A DNA stretch of 64,000 nt, taken from positions 558,001 to 622,000 of the forward strand of contig NZ_CP133721.1 in the NCBI RefSeq assembly GCF_031326205.1, read 5' to 3'. The stretch is from Flavobacterium sp. 20NA77.7 (GTDB lineage Bacteria; Bacteroidota; Bacteroidia; Flavobacteriales; Flavobacteriaceae). The stretch's first letter is position 1. Each line of letters opens with the position of its first letter. The notes below the pieces were generated by a model. It was not told where the DNA came from. It did no database searches and saw only the letters and a program-made list of their open reading frames with translations. Both the position numbers and the translations under genes were made by a program. Shown one piece after another: positions 10,014 through 17,817 of this stretch.

Positions 10014-11282
10014 ATGAAAGAAGATTTTCTACATTATTTGTGGGTACACAGAAAACTGCCGTTTACCCAATTAAAAACACATCAAAATGAAACCTTAGAA
10101 ATTATTCATTTTGGAAATTACCTGCAGCTTTCAGGTCCGGATATTTTTAATGCTCAAATTCGAATTTCAAATCAAAAATGGGCTGGAAATATTGAAATTC
10201 ATGTAAAATCGTCAGATTGGTATTTACATCATCACGAAAATAACAAAGCGTATGATAGCATAATTCTTCATGTGGTTTGGGAACATGACGTGCCTGTATT
10301 TAGAAAAGATAATTCCGAAATTCCTACGTTAGAATTAAAAAATTGGGTTACCCAAAAAGAATTAACGTCTTATAAAAATTTAATGTTAAAAAAGTCCTGG
10401 ATAAATTGTGAGGGCGAGATACATGCAGTTGATTCGTTTTATTGGGAAAATTGGAAAGAAAAATTGGTTCTCGAACGGTTGGAACGAAAAGCTATAGCAA
10501 TCTCAGAAAGACTAGAAGCAACAAAAAATGACTGGGAACAAGTTTTTTTCGAATTAGTAGCTAAAAATTTTGGATTACATACAAATGGAGTTGTGTTTTT
10601 AAAAATGGCTCAGCAACTTTCTTTTCAAATTGTCCGAAAAGAGAAAACAAACCTATTGCATTTAGAGGCATTGTTTTTTGGACTAGTAAATGCTTTAGAT
10701 GCAACACATGAAGACAACTATTTTAAGGAACTTCATCAAGCGTGGCATTACCTTAAATCGAAATACAAATTAAAAGAAATTATTGGAGCAGAACTTTCTT
10801 TTTTTAAGCATCGCCCCGATAACTTTCCTACCATAAGATTAGCCCAGTTAGCTATGGTCTTGTTTACTGCTGAAAATTTATTTTATGACTGCATGCATAC
10901 GGGTTCAAGTGAAAAATTAAAGGAAAGCTTCAGGCATGCAACTTCGCTATATTGGCAAAACCATTATGTATTTGGAACCCCTTCGATAACAAAGAAAAAA
11001 GTAGTTACGGATTCATTTTTAGACTTAATTTTTGTAAACACCATTGTACCTATGCGGTTTTGTTATCAAAGCACGTTGCATGATATGCCTTTAGAGCAAT
11101 TATTACAAGGACTGAAAGGAGTAAAAGAAGAAAAAAATTCAATCATTGAAAAGTTTAAAACATTAAAAATAGAAGTGTCTAATGCATACGATTCTCAAGC
11201 GCTTTTACAGTTAAAAAATGAATATTGTGATAAATCTAAATGTTTACAATGCGCTGTTGGTTTGAATATTTTAAAAAAGTAA
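10014..11282 (+). CDS. DUF2851 family protein
   Basis: The 422-residue cytoplasmic protein belongs to the uncharacterised Bacteroidota DUF2851 family. The recognisable N-terminus is MKEDFLHYLWVHRKLPF, followed by a conserved block with GPDIFNAQIRI, WAGNIEIHVKSSDWYLH and ILHVVWEHD (about residues 40-100). The block resembles a nuclease-like fold with acidic and His residues, but I cannot name a reaction. The C-terminus has a small Cys cluster (EYCDKSKCLQCAVG) that could bind metal. No signal peptide or membrane segment is seen. It begins a run of closely spaced plus-strand genes to 13602. Confidence 0.85.
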   Translation: MKEDFLHYLWVHRKLPFTQLKTHQNETLEIIHFGNYLQLSGPDIFNAQIRISNQKWAGNIEIHVKSSDWYLHHHENNKAYDSIILHVVWEHDVPVFRKDNSEIPTLELKNWVTQKELTSYKNLMLKKSWINCEGEIHAVDSFYWENWKEKLVLERLERKAIAISERLEATKNDWEQVFFELVAKNFGLHTNGVVFLKMAQQLSFQIVRKEKTNLLHLEALFFGLVNALDATHEDNYFKELHQAWHYLKSKYKLKEIIGAELSFFKHRPDNFPTIRLAQLAMVLFTAENLFYDCMHTGSSEKLKESFRHATSLYWQNHYVFGTPSITKKKVVTDSFLDLIFVNTIVPMRFCYQSTLHDMPLEQLLQGLKGVKEEKNSIIEKFKTLKIEVSNAYDSQALLQLKNEYCDKSKCLQCAVGLNILKK

Positions 11283-11313
11283 GTATCTTTAACCAAAAAT
11301 AAAAAGGCATACT

Positions 11314-11523
11314 ATGTTACATTTTTTTGAAAAACACGGTTTTTTTGTAGCATCGCGACTAGCAGATAGGTTAGGAATGCGCGCCACAAATGTTCGTCTT
11401 TTTTTTGTATATATTTCATTTGTTACTATTGGAATAGGCTTTGGGTTATATCTTACCTTGGCTTTTGTATTAAAGCTTAAAGATATGATTTATACTAAGC
11501 GTAGTTCTGTTTTTGATTTGTAA
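11314..11523 (+). CDS. PspC-domain small membrane protein
   Basis: The 69-residue protein looks like a single PspC domain: an N-terminal segment with RLADRLGMRATNVRLFFV followed by one membrane span (YISFVTIGIGFGLYLTLAFVL). PspC-type proteins sit in the inner membrane and, in proteobacteria, take part in phage-shock stress signalling; the role in Flavobacteria is not established. It is 31 bp after the DUF2851 gene and 4 bp before the helix-hairpin-helix gene, so all three are probably one transcript. Confidence 0.75.
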   Translation: MLHFFEKHGFFVASRLADRLGMRATNVRLFFVYISFVTIGIGFGLYLTLAFVLKLKDMIYTKRSSVFDL

Positions 11524-11527
11524 AATA

Positions 11528-12412
11528 ATGTCAAAATTTCGTTGGATTTTCACTTTTTCTAAAGGGCATTACCTAGGGCTGTTGCTATTGATTTTATTAA
11601 TAACTTCAGCACAACTGGTCATTTATTTTTTACAGCATCAAAAAACGGCTTCCTGCGTGATCTTAAGTAAAGAAGAGCAAAATTGGTTAGCTGTTCAATC
11701 CGAAATAGACAGTGTTAAGTCTGCTCAAGCAGAAGAACAAGGAAAAATTTATCCATTTAATCCAAATTTCATAACCGACTATAAAGGATATAAATTAGGA
11801 ATGTCCCTAACGCAACTAGATAAATTACATCAATATAGAGCACAAGATAAGTATGTAAATTCTGCAGAAGAATTTCAGAAGTTAACAGGCGTTTCTCAAG
11901 ATTGGTTAAAAAAATATGCGCCCTATTTTAAGTTTCCTGATTGGGTTTCAAAGTCAAATGCTAAAAAATCTTCACATAACGAGTTTGTTCAAAATAAGAC
12001 CATCAAAAAGAATACTGTAAAAGATATCAATACGGCAACCCAAGAAGATTTAGAAGCGGTATTTATGATTGGAGAAAAATTAGCGCAAAGAATTATTCTT
12101 GAAAGAACAAAACTAGGGGGCTTTGTAAGTATGGAACAGCTAACATTGATTTGGGGAATTTCTGAAGAAGCATTACAAGATATAGCTAAAAAATTTATAG
12201 TTAAAGGAAATCCTGCATTACATAAAATCGATATCAATAATGCATCTATGAAAGAATTGTCCCAATTTCCGTATTTTAATTACACTATTGCTAAGAATAT
12301 AGTGACCTATAGAAGTATGCATGGAGAGATTAAAAATAGCGAAGATTTAACAAATGTTAAACAATTCCCTGTGGATAAAATAAAAATAATAACCTTATAT
12401 TTGACCTTTTAA
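11528..12412 (+). CDS. ComEA-like helix-hairpin-helix protein, membrane-anchored
   Basis: ATG 11528 gives 294 residues; the TTG five codons upstream overlaps the preceding gene and is less likely. An N-terminal transmembrane anchor (LGLLLLILLITSAQLVIYFL) is followed by a polar region and two to three helix-hairpin-helix modules: KDINTATQEDLEAV with IGEKLAQRIIL, and KIDINNASMKELSQ with IAKNIVTYR. HhH modules of this type bind DNA without sequence specificity; in competence protein ComEA they hold incoming DNA in the periplasm. The anchor-plus-HhH layout fits that place in the cell. No comEC, pilus or other competence gene is nearby, so a role in DNA uptake is only a possibility. Confidence 0.78.
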   Translation: MSKFRWIFTFSKGHYLGLLLLILLITSAQLVIYFLQHQKTASCVILSKEEQNWLAVQSEIDSVKSAQAEEQGKIYPFNPNFITDYKGYKLGMSLTQLDKLHQYRAQDKYVNSAEEFQKLTGVSQDWLKKYAPYFKFPDWVSKSNAKKSSHNEFVQNKTIKKNTVKDINTATQEDLEAVFMIGEKLAQRIILERTKLGGFVSMEQLTLIWGISEEALQDIAKKFIVKGNPALHKIDINNASMKELSQFPYFNYTIAKNIVTYRSMHGEIKNSEDLTNVKQFPVDKIKIITLYLTF

Positions 12413-12435
12413 AAAATTATACAAACCTTGGTTTT

Positions 12436-13602
12436 ATGAATTCATTGTATTTTACTGAAGAACATGAAATGTTCAGAAAAAGCTTTAGCGATTTTCTTCA
12501 GAGAGAAGTTGTTCCACATATAGAAAAATGGGAAAAGACAGGAACGATTGAGCGTTTTATTTGGAAAAAATTCGGTGAAATGGGTTTTTTTGGTATCAAT
12601 TATCCTGAAGTTTATGGAGGAATGAACCTCGATTTGTTTTACACAGTTGTTTTTTTGGAAGAATTACAAAAAATTAAATCATCTGGGTTTGCTGCGGCCA
12701 TGTGGGCACATGCTTATCTCGCTATGACACATTTAAATGCAGAAGGAGATGAAAGAATTAAGCAAGAATATTTAGCGCCAAGTATCGCAGGTGAAAAAAT
12801 AGGAGGATTATGTATTACTGAGCCGTTTGGCGGAAGCGATGTAGCAGGAATGCGAACTACAGCGACTAAACAAGGTGATAAATATGTTATCAATGGTTCA
12901 AAAACATTCATAACAAATGGGGTATATGCAGATTATTATGTTGTGGCAGCAAAAACGTCTCCAGAATTAGGAAACAAAGGAATTAGTGTTTTTTTAGTAG
13001 ATACAAATACAAAAGGAATAACTGCTACTAAATTAGATAAATTAGGTTGGAGAGCTTCAGATACTGCTGAAATTTCATTTGATAATGTAGAAGTACCGCT
13101 TCAAAATTTAATGGGTGAAGAAGGAAAAGGATTTCCATATATCATGCAACATTTTGCGTTAGAACGTTTAATTATGGCTGTTAATGCACACGCAAGAGCT
13201 GAATATGCGCTAGATTATACACTTGAATACATGTCTCACCGTGAAGCTTTTGGAACAACTATAAATAAATTTCAGGCTTTAAGACATACCTTAGTTGAGC
13301 ATGCTACTGAAATAGAGCATTGTAAATTATTTAATTATGTTACTGTAGCTCGATTAAATAAAGGAGAATATGTAGTAAAAGAAGCTACAATGGCTAAACT
13401 GAAATCAACCAAAGTTGCTGATTTAGCTATATATGATTGTTTGCAAATGCTAGGCGGCTACGGTTATATGGAAGAGTATCCATTAGCTCGCTTATTAAGA
13501 GATAGTCGTTTAGGACCTATTGGTGGAGGAACTTCAGAAATCTTAAAAGAAATCTTGTCTAAAATGATTATTGACAATAAAAATTACAAGCCTGTAGTAT
13601 AA
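12436..13602 (+). CDS. Acyl-CoA dehydrogenase
   Basis: This FAD enzyme oxidises an acyl-CoA to the trans-2-enoyl-CoA. The 388-residue protein shows CITEPFGGSDVAG (126-138), FITNG (158-162), the HREAFG helix region and the C-terminal GTSEILKEIL. At the position where medium- and short-chain enzymes carry the catalytic Glu (IYEGT) this protein has IGGGT. E243 in FALERLIMA matches the alternative Glu of the isovaleryl/long-chain type (LERL or QERL). So it is active-looking but of the second type; branched-chain or long-chain substrate is an inference. It follows the HhH gene by 23 bp and has no beta-oxidation partner nearby. Confidence 0.92.
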   Translation: MNSLYFTEEHEMFRKSFSDFLQREVVPHIEKWEKTGTIERFIWKKFGEMGFFGINYPEVYGGMNLDLFYTVVFLEELQKIKSSGFAAAMWAHAYLAMTHLNAEGDERIKQEYLAPSIAGEKIGGLCITEPFGGSDVAGMRTTATKQGDKYVINGSKTFITNGVYADYYVVAAKTSPELGNKGISVFLVDTNTKGITATKLDKLGWRASDTAEISFDNVEVPLQNLMGEEGKGFPYIMQHFALERLIMAVNAHARAEYALDYTLEYMSHREAFGTTINKFQALRHTLVEHATEIEHCKLFNYVTVARLNKGEYVVKEATMAKLKSTKVADLAIYDCLQMLGGYGYMEEYPLARLLRDSRLGPIGGGTSEILKEILSKMIIDNKNYKPVV

Positions 13603-13617
13603 TTATTGAATTATCCT

Positions 13618-13646
13618 TTGATATTAAAAATAATTTAGTACTTTTG
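13618..13646 (+). promoter_or_regulatory. rpsU promoter (TTG-18-TACTTTTG)
   Basis: TTG at 13618-13620, an 18-bp spacer and TACTTTTG at 13639-13646 form a complete Bacteroidota promoter. The box continues as TTTGCAGTCC, the same ten bases and the same spacing as the tRNA-Thr promoter at 15195-15223. Confidence 0.8.
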
Positions 13647-13660
13647 CAGTCCTAAAAGAG

Positions 13661-13668
13661 AGGAGGTG
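13661..13668 (+). promoter_or_regulatory. Strong Shine-Dalgarno sequence of rpsU (AGGAGGTG)
   Basis: The site lies 8 nt before ATG 13677 and could pair with the full anti-Shine-Dalgarno end of 16S rRNA. It is the only strong one I see before a gene in this window. Work on Flavobacterium johnsoniae showed that bS21 helps hide the anti-SD on its ribosomes and that ribosomes lacking bS21 favour SD-bearing messages, so this site probably mediates autoregulation of bS21. Confidence 0.85.
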
Positions 13669-13676
13669 TCTAGATT

Positions 13677-13871
13677 ATGTTAATTATACCAATTAAAGAC
13701 GGAGAAAATATCGATAGAGCATTAAAGCGCTATAAAAGAAAATTTGACAAAACTGGAACTGTTCGTCAGTTAAGAGCGCGTCAAGCTTTCACGAAACCAT
13801 CTGTTTCTAGAAGAGCAGAAATTCAAAAAGCACAGTATATTCAAAAATTAAAGGATTCTGTTGAAGGATAG
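13677..13871 (+). CDS. rpsU: 30S ribosomal protein bS21
   Basis: The 64-residue basic protein has the family pattern (MLIIPIKDGENIDRALKRYK, RQLRARQAFTKPS, SRRAEIQKA). It binds the 30S subunit near the 3' end of 16S rRNA, next to bS6, bS18 and the anti-Shine-Dalgarno region. It has its own strong promoter and an unusually strong SD, and is closed by a hairpin that overlaps the next gene's start. Length and motifs are normal for Bacteroidota bS21. Confidence 0.97.
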   Translation: MLIIPIKDGENIDRALKRYKRKFDKTGTVRQLRARQAFTKPSVSRRAEIQKAQYIQKLKDSVEG

Positions 13872-13897
13872 TCTTTTTTTTTTTGATTAATAGTATA

Positions 13898-13942
13898 AAC
13901 CGTTAGATTATAAATTGTAAATTTGTGTCTAGCGGTTTTTTT
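13898..13942 (+). terminator. Terminator-like hairpin between rpsU and xerC, with a -7 box in its loop
   Basis: AACCGTTAGA (13898-13907) pairs with TCTAGCGGTT (13928-13937), ten pairs with one G-U, followed by T through 13942. The ATG of the recombinase begins at 13943. The 20-nt loop carries TAAATTTG (13918-13925), a perfect TAnnTTTG box, which would start xerC transcripts about 10 nt before the ATG. Termination of rpsU and initiation of xerC thus appear to share the same 45 bp. Confidence 0.7.
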
Positions 13943-14836
13943 ATGCGTACAAATTTTCAAGCACATCAAGAATACTTAAGAAAAGAAAAAAACTATTCTT
14001 CTCATACTGTCAAAGCATATGGTGAAGATATTCTTTCATTTCAAGATTTTTTAAACTTAAATCACGGAAGTATTTCATTGGAAGAGGTTACTTATCCTAT
14101 AATAAGAACCTGGATTGTTGCGCTTTCAGATAGTCAAATGGCTGCTGTTTCTATAAATAGAAAAATGGCTTCGTTAAAATCATTCTACAAATTTTTACTA
14201 AAAACTAAACAAATCACCTTTAATCCTTTTTTAAAACACAAATCCTTAAAAACGGCTAAAAAAGTCCAAATACCATTTTCTGAAACCGAAGTGAATCAAT
14301 TATTTGAAGTTTATTTTTTAGATGATGATTTTGAATCTGTTAGAAATAGATTGGTAATTGAGCTTTTTTATGCGACGGGTATAAGACGCGCAGAGTTAAT
14401 TAATCTTCAAGTACATGCCGTGGATTTTTATTCAAAATCAATTAAGGTATTAGGAAAAAGAAATAAAGAACGCATTGTGCCTTTGTTAGAAACAACTATT
14501 CAGTTGTTGCAATCTTATTTGTCTCATAGACAGCAGCTTGAAAAAATAGAAAATTCTGAACTGTTAATTTTATCTAAAAAAGGAAATAAAGTAAGCGAAA
14601 CATTTGTTTACAGATTAATAAATGATTACTTTAGTGGTATATCTGAAAAGGTAAAAAAAAGTCCACACGTTCTTAGGCACACGTTTGCAACCCATTTGCT
14701 AAACAATGGTGCCGATTTAAATTCAGTTAAAGAGCTGCTTGGTCATGCAAGTTTATCTTCCACTCAGATTTACACCCATAGTAGTTTGTCTGAACTAAAA
14801 AAGGTTTATCAAGATACGCATCCAAGAAACAAGTAG
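13943..14836 (+). CDS. xerC: Tyrosine recombinase of the XerC/XerD type
   Basis: XerC/XerD recombinases resolve chromosome dimers at dif. I start at ATG 13943 (MRTNFQAHQEYLRKEKNYS); the upstream GTG lies inside the terminator hairpin. The N-terminal SAM-like core-binding domain spans about 1-95 and the catalytic domain about 110-290. The active-site set is complete: R148 (ATGIRRAE), K172 (LGKRNKERIVP), H242/R245 (HVLRHTFATHLL), H268 (LLGHAS) and nucleophile Y277. Length (297 aa) fits a housekeeping Xer, not a phage integrase, and there are no attachment sites or mobile genes around it. XerC versus XerD cannot be settled without a tree. Confidence 0.88.
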   Translation: MRTNFQAHQEYLRKEKNYSSHTVKAYGEDILSFQDFLNLNHGSISLEEVTYPIIRTWIVALSDSQMAAVSINRKMASLKSFYKFLLKTKQITFNPFLKHKSLKTAKKVQIPFSETEVNQLFEVYFLDDDFESVRNRLVIELFYATGIRRAELINLQVHAVDFYSKSIKVLGKRNKERIVPLLETTIQLLQSYLSHRQQLEKIENSELLILSKKGNKVSETFVYRLINDYFSGISEKVKKSPHVLRHTFATHLLNNGADLNSVKELLGHASLSSTQIYTHSSLSELKKVYQDTHPRNK

Positions 14837-14867
14837 CTGTTGTTTAATTTAATATCTTTATAGTATT

Positions 14868-15170
14868 ATGAAAGTAAATGTTCATGCGGTCAACTTTAAT
14901 GTTGACAAAAAATTGGTAAATTTTATTGAAGAAAAAGTGATTAAATTAGAAAAGTTCTATGATAAGGTAGTGGCTTCTGATGTTTTTCTTAAGGTAGAAA
15001 ATACAAGCGATAAAGAAAATAAAATTGTAGAATTAAAAATAAGTGTGCCAGGGGATGAATTTGTTGTAAAAAAGCAAAGCAAATCATTTGAAGAAGCAGC
15101 TGATTTAGCGACAGAATCTTTAGAAAGATTGTTAGTGAAACGCAAAGAAAAAGTTCGTGCACATAGCTAA
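14868..15170 (+). CDS. hpf: Ribosome hibernation promoting factor, short form
   Basis: The 100-residue protein of the HPF/YfiA (RaiA) family binds in the 30S mRNA/tRNA channel and inactivates ribosomes in stationary phase or stress. The single domain has the expected beta-alpha-beta-beta-beta-alpha order (KVNVHAVNFNVDKKLV, FIEEKVIKLEKFYD, DVFLKVENT, IVELKISVPGDEFVVKK) and no C-terminal dimerisation domain, so it is the short type. It is 31 bp after xerC and is followed by the hairpin at 15225 and the tRNA/tuf transcription unit. Confidence 0.92.
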   Translation: MKVNVHAVNFNVDKKLVNFIEEKVIKLEKFYDKVVASDVFLKVENTSDKENKIVELKISVPGDEFVVKKQSKSFEEAADLATESLERLLVKRKEKVRAHS

Positions 15171-15194
15171 AATAAAAAAAAATATAAAAAAGTT

Positions 15195-15223
15195 TTGATT
15201 AATAAATAAAATCCCTACATTTG
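15195..15223 (+). promoter_or_regulatory. Promoter of the tRNA-tuf-secE-nusG-rplK unit (TTG-18-TACATTTG)
   Basis: TTG 15195-15197, 18 bp, then TACATTTG 15216-15223. It shares the spacer length and the sequence TTTGCAGTCC with the rpsU promoter. Transcription would begin at about 15229, inside the left arm of the following hairpin. Confidence 0.8.
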
Positions 15224-15224
15224 C

Positions 15225-15252
15225 AGTCCGTTAGAAATAGCGGACTTTTTTT
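15225..15252 (+). terminator. Terminator of hpf overlapping the tRNA promoter
   Basis: AGTCCGTTA and TAGCGGACT pair over nine positions (one G-U) around a GAAA tetraloop and are followed by seven T. RNA reading through from hpf would contain both arms. RNA started at the TACATTTG promoter would lack most of the left arm and escape. Confidence 0.75.
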
Positions 15253-15258
15253 ATTATT

Positions 15259-15332
15259 GCCGGTGTAGCTCAGCTGGCTAGAGCAGCTGATTTGTAATCA
15301 GCAGGTCGTGGGTTCGAGTCCCTCCATCGGCT
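15259..15332 (+). tRNA. tRNA-Thr (anticodon TGT)
   Basis: The 74-nt cloverleaf has acceptor arms GCCGGTG and CATCGGC (one G-U), D arm with AGCTCAGCTGGCTAGAGC, anticodon stem GCTGA/TCAGC with loop TTTGTAA, and T arm GTGGGTTCGAGTCCCTC. CCA is not encoded. It is the first of the tRNA genes in front of tuf. Confidence 0.95.
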
Positions 15333-15399
15333 CTTTGAAAGAGAGTGTTGTGATATTTTTGTTGAATAGTACGGCGCTTGGTGATAATAAAAATGGTTT

Positions 15400-15481
<82 letters not shown>

Positions 15482-15553
15482 CAGAAATGAATTTAGAATT
15501 CTGAATTTAGATATTTATTCTAACTTCTAAATTCTAACTTCTGATTTACACTA

Positions 15554-15625
15554 GCCGGTGTAGCTCAGGGGTAGAGTGCTTCCTTGGTAAGGAAGAGGTC
15601 ACGGGTTCAAATCCCGTCATTGGCT
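15554..15625 (+). tRNA. tRNA-Thr (anticodon GGT)
   Basis: The 72-nt cloverleaf has acceptor arms GCCGGTG and CATTGGC (two G-U pairs), anticodon stem CTTCC/GGAAG with loop TTGGTAA, and T arm ACGGGTTCAAATCCCGT. It lies 57 bp before tuf. The tRNA-Gly that precedes this gene in the E. coli thrU-tyrU-glyT-thrT-tufB order is absent here. Confidence 0.95.
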
Positions 15626-15682
15626 CAAGTTTGAATTAATTTTTTGAACACTAATATATAACTAAGATTAAATTTTAAAGTC

Positions 15683-16870
15683 ATGGCAAAAGAAACATTT
15701 GATCGTTCGAAGCCCCATTTAAATATTGGTACTATCGGACACGTAGACCACGGGAAAACTACGTTAACAGCTGCAATCACTAAAGTATTAGCTGATGCAG
15801 GTTTATCTGAAGCAAAATCATTTGACCAAATTGATAACGCTCCAGAAGAAAAAGAAAGAGGTATTACAATTAATACTTCACACGTTGAGTATTCAACTGC
15901 TAATCGTCACTACGCTCACGTTGACTGTCCAGGTCACGCGGATTACGTTAAGAACATGGTTACAGGTGCTGCTCAAATGGATGGTGCTATCTTAGTAGTT
16001 GCTGCTACAGATGGTCCAATGCCACAAACTCGTGAGCATATCCTTTTAGGACGTCAAGTAGGTGTGCCTAGAATGGTTGTATTCATGAATAAAGTTGACA
16101 TGGTTGACGATGCTGAATTATTAGAATTAGTAGAAATGGAAATCAGAGATTTATTATCTTTCTATCAATATGATGGTGATAATGGTCCTGTTGTTCAAGG
16201 TTCTGCTTTAGGTGCATTAAACGGTGATCCAAAATGGGTTGCTACTGTAATGGAATTAATGGAAGCAGTTGATAATTGGATTGAATTACCAGCTCGTGAC
16301 GTTGATAAACCATTCTTAATGCCAGTTGAAGACGTATTTACAATTACAGGTCGTGGAACTGTTGCTACAGGTCGTATCGAAACTGGAGTTGCTAATACTG
16401 GAGATCCTGTTGAAATCATTGGTATGGGGGCTGATAAATTAACTTCTACAATTACAGGAGTTGAGATGTTCCGTAAAATCCTTGACAGAGGTGAAGCTGG
16501 TGATAACGTAGGTTTATTATTAAGAGGTATTGACAAAGCTGATATCAAAAGAGGTATGGTAATCTGTAAACCAGGTTCAGTTAAACCACATGCTAAATTC
16601 AAAGCAGAGGTTTATATCTTGAAAAAAGAAGAAGGTGGTCGTCATACACCATTCCACAATAACTACCGTCCTCAGTTTTATGTACGTACAACTGACGTAA
16701 CAGGTACAATTTCTTTACCAGCAGGTAGAGATATGGTTATGCCTGGAGATAACTTAACTATTGAAGTTGAATTATTAAGTGCAATTGCATTATCAGTAGG
16801 TTTACGTTTTGCTGTTCGTGAAGGTGGTAGAACTGTAGGTGCTGGTCAGGTAACTGAAATTTTAGACTAA
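15683..16870 (+). CDS. tuf: Elongation factor Tu
   Basis: EF-Tu delivers aminoacyl-tRNA to the ribosomal A site using GTP. The 395-residue protein has the complete G domain: P-loop GHVDHGKT, switch I with [31 protein letters not shown] and GSALGAL. Beta-barrel domains 2 and 3 follow, with [13 protein letters not shown] and the C-terminal [11 protein letters not shown]. It sits between tRNA-Thr and tRNA-Trp in the tuf-secE-nusG-rplKAJL-rpoBC arrangement and is followed by a terminator-like hairpin that probably lowers, but does not abolish, readthrough to secE. Confidence 0.98.
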   Translation: MAKETFDRSKPHLNIGTIGHVDHGKTTLTAAITKVLADAGLSEAKSFDQIDNAPEEKERGITINTSHVEYSTANRHYAHVDCPGHADYVKNMVTGAAQMDGAILVVAATDGPMPQTREHILLGRQVGVPRMVVFMNKVDMVDDAELLELVEMEIRDLLSFYQYDGDNGPVVQGSALGALNGDPKWVATVMELMEAVDNWIELPARDVDKPFLMPVEDVFTITGRGTVATGRIETGVANTGDPVEIIGMGADKLTSTITGVEMFRKILDRGEAGDNVGLLLRGIDKADIKRGMVICKPGSVKPHAKFKAEVYILKKEEGGRHTPFHNNYRPQFYVRTTDVTGTISLPAGRDMVMPGDNLTIEVELLSAIALSVGLRFAVREGGRTVGAGQVTEILD

Positions 16871-16893
16871 TTACAAGTTTAAATTAATATAAG

Positions 16894-16925
16894 AATCAGT
16901 GTCGTTTTGACGGCACTGGTTTTTT
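16894..16925 (+). terminator. Hairpin and T tract after tuf
   Basis: AATCAGTGTCG (16894-16904) and CGGCACTGGTT (16911-16921) pair over 11 positions with two G-U pairs, followed by T to 16925. It lies 5 bp before tRNA-Trp, so it may be a partial terminator or a processing signal inside the unit. Confidence 0.75.
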
Positions 16926-16930
16926 AACAT

Positions 16931-17001
16931 ACGAGCGTAGTTCAAGGGTAGAATAGTGGTCTCCAAAACCATTGATGGGGGTTCGAATCCCTCCGCTCGT
17001 G
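16931..17001 (+). tRNA. tRNA-Trp (anticodon CCA)
   Basis: The 71-nt cloverleaf has perfectly paired acceptor arms ACGAGCG and CGCTCGT, discriminator G, anticodon stem GTGGT/ACCAT with loop CTCCAAA, and T arm GGGGGTTCGAATCCCTC. It lies between tuf and secE. Confidence 0.95.
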
Positions 17002-17020
17002 CTAAATAAAGTAAAATATC

Positions 17021-17209
17021 ATGTTAAAATATTTTTCTGAAGCTTTCGAAGAATTAAAGTCTAATGTAACTTGGCCTGCTTGGGACGAAGTCCAAAAGTA
17101 TACCATTATAGTTGCATTGTTTTCTGTTATTTTCGCTTTAGCAACATGGGGAGTTGATGTATCTTTCACTAAGATATTAAACGGTTTCTTTAATTTATTA
17201 AAAGGTTAA
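17021..17209 (+). CDS. secE: Preprotein translocase subunit SecE
   Basis: The 62-residue SecE holds the SecYEG channel together in the inner membrane. The short form typical outside the enterobacteria is seen: an amphipathic helix with FEELKSNVTWPAWDEVQKYT, then one transmembrane helix (IIVALFSVIFALATWGVDV). It is followed after 6 bp by nusG, the usual partner. Confidence 0.95.
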   Translation: MLKYFSEAFEELKSNVTWPAWDEVQKYTIIVALFSVIFALATWGVDVSFTKILNGFFNLLKG

Positions 17210-17215
17210 TATACA

Positions 17216-17767
17216 ATGGCTGATAATAATGTAAAGAAGTGGTATGTTGTAAGAGCTGTAAGTGGCCAAGAAAACAAGATTAAGTCTTATATCGAACAAG
17301 AGATTAATCGTGTTGGAATGGCTGATTATATTTCTCAAGTACTTGTGCCTACTGAAAAAGTTGTGCAAGTAAGAGATGGGAAAAAAATAGCAAAAGAAAG
17401 AGTGTATTTTCCTGGTTATGTTATGATAGAAGCTAACTTAACTGGAGAAATTCCTCATATAATAAAATCAATTACGGGTGTTATTGGATTTTTAGGTGAG
17501 ACTAAAGGCGGAGACGCAGTTCCTTTAAGACAAGCTGAAGTAAACCGTATGTTAGGTAAAGTTGATGAGTTATCTGTTAAAACAGAAAACATCAACATTC
17601 CATATACTATTGGTGAAACAGTAAAAGTTATTGATGGACCTTTCAATGGATTCAATGGAACTATTGAAAAAGTAAATGAAGAAAAGCGTAAACTTGAAGT
17701 AATGGTGAAAATTTTTGGAAGAAAAACACCTTTAGAACTAAGTTTTATGCAAGTTGAAAAAGTATAA
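17216..17767 (+). CDS. nusG: Transcription termination/antitermination protein NusG
   Basis: NusG binds the RNA polymerase clamp and couples transcription with translation or Rho. The 183-residue protein has the NGN domain (KKWYVVRAVSGQENKIKSYI, then VYFPGYVMIEA and GVIGFLG) at about 6-120 and a C-terminal KOW domain (GETVKVIDGPFNGFNGTIEKV) at about 128-183. There is no extra inserted domain. It is the housekeeping NusG by gene order. Confidence 0.96.
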   Translation: MADNNVKKWYVVRAVSGQENKIKSYIEQEINRVGMADYISQVLVPTEKVVQVRDGKKIAKERVYFPGYVMIEANLTGEIPHIIKSITGVIGFLGETKGGDAVPLRQAEVNRMLGKVDELSVKTENINIPYTIGETVKVIDGPFNGFNGTIEKVNEEKRKLEVMVKIFGRKTPLELSFMQVEKV

Positions 17768-17787
17768 TTTTCGTTACATATATAAAT

Positions 17788-17817
17788 CACATCAATCGCT
17801 TCCAATTGATAGATGTG
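17788..17817 (+). promoter_or_regulatory. Leader hairpin in front of rplK, candidate L1 operator or attenuator
   Basis: CACATCAATC (17788-17797) and GATAGATGTG (17808-17817) pair with one mismatch around a 10-nt loop, then CTAAATTTTTTTA. In E. coli, L1 represses the L11-L1 mRNA by binding a leader just before rplK; position supports the same role here, but I did not match the L1 consensus. The T run could also make it an attenuator. Confidence 0.45.

Noticed and set aside
11528..12412. Assignment as a true competence receptor ComEA
   Set aside because: The HhH modules and anchor fit, but no comEC, comF or type IV pilus genes are in the window, so only 'ComEA-like' is supported.
13943..14836. 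Phage or conjugative-element integrase
   Set aside because: The recombinase has housekeeping Xer length and sits between rpsU and hpf without attachment-site repeats or cargo genes.
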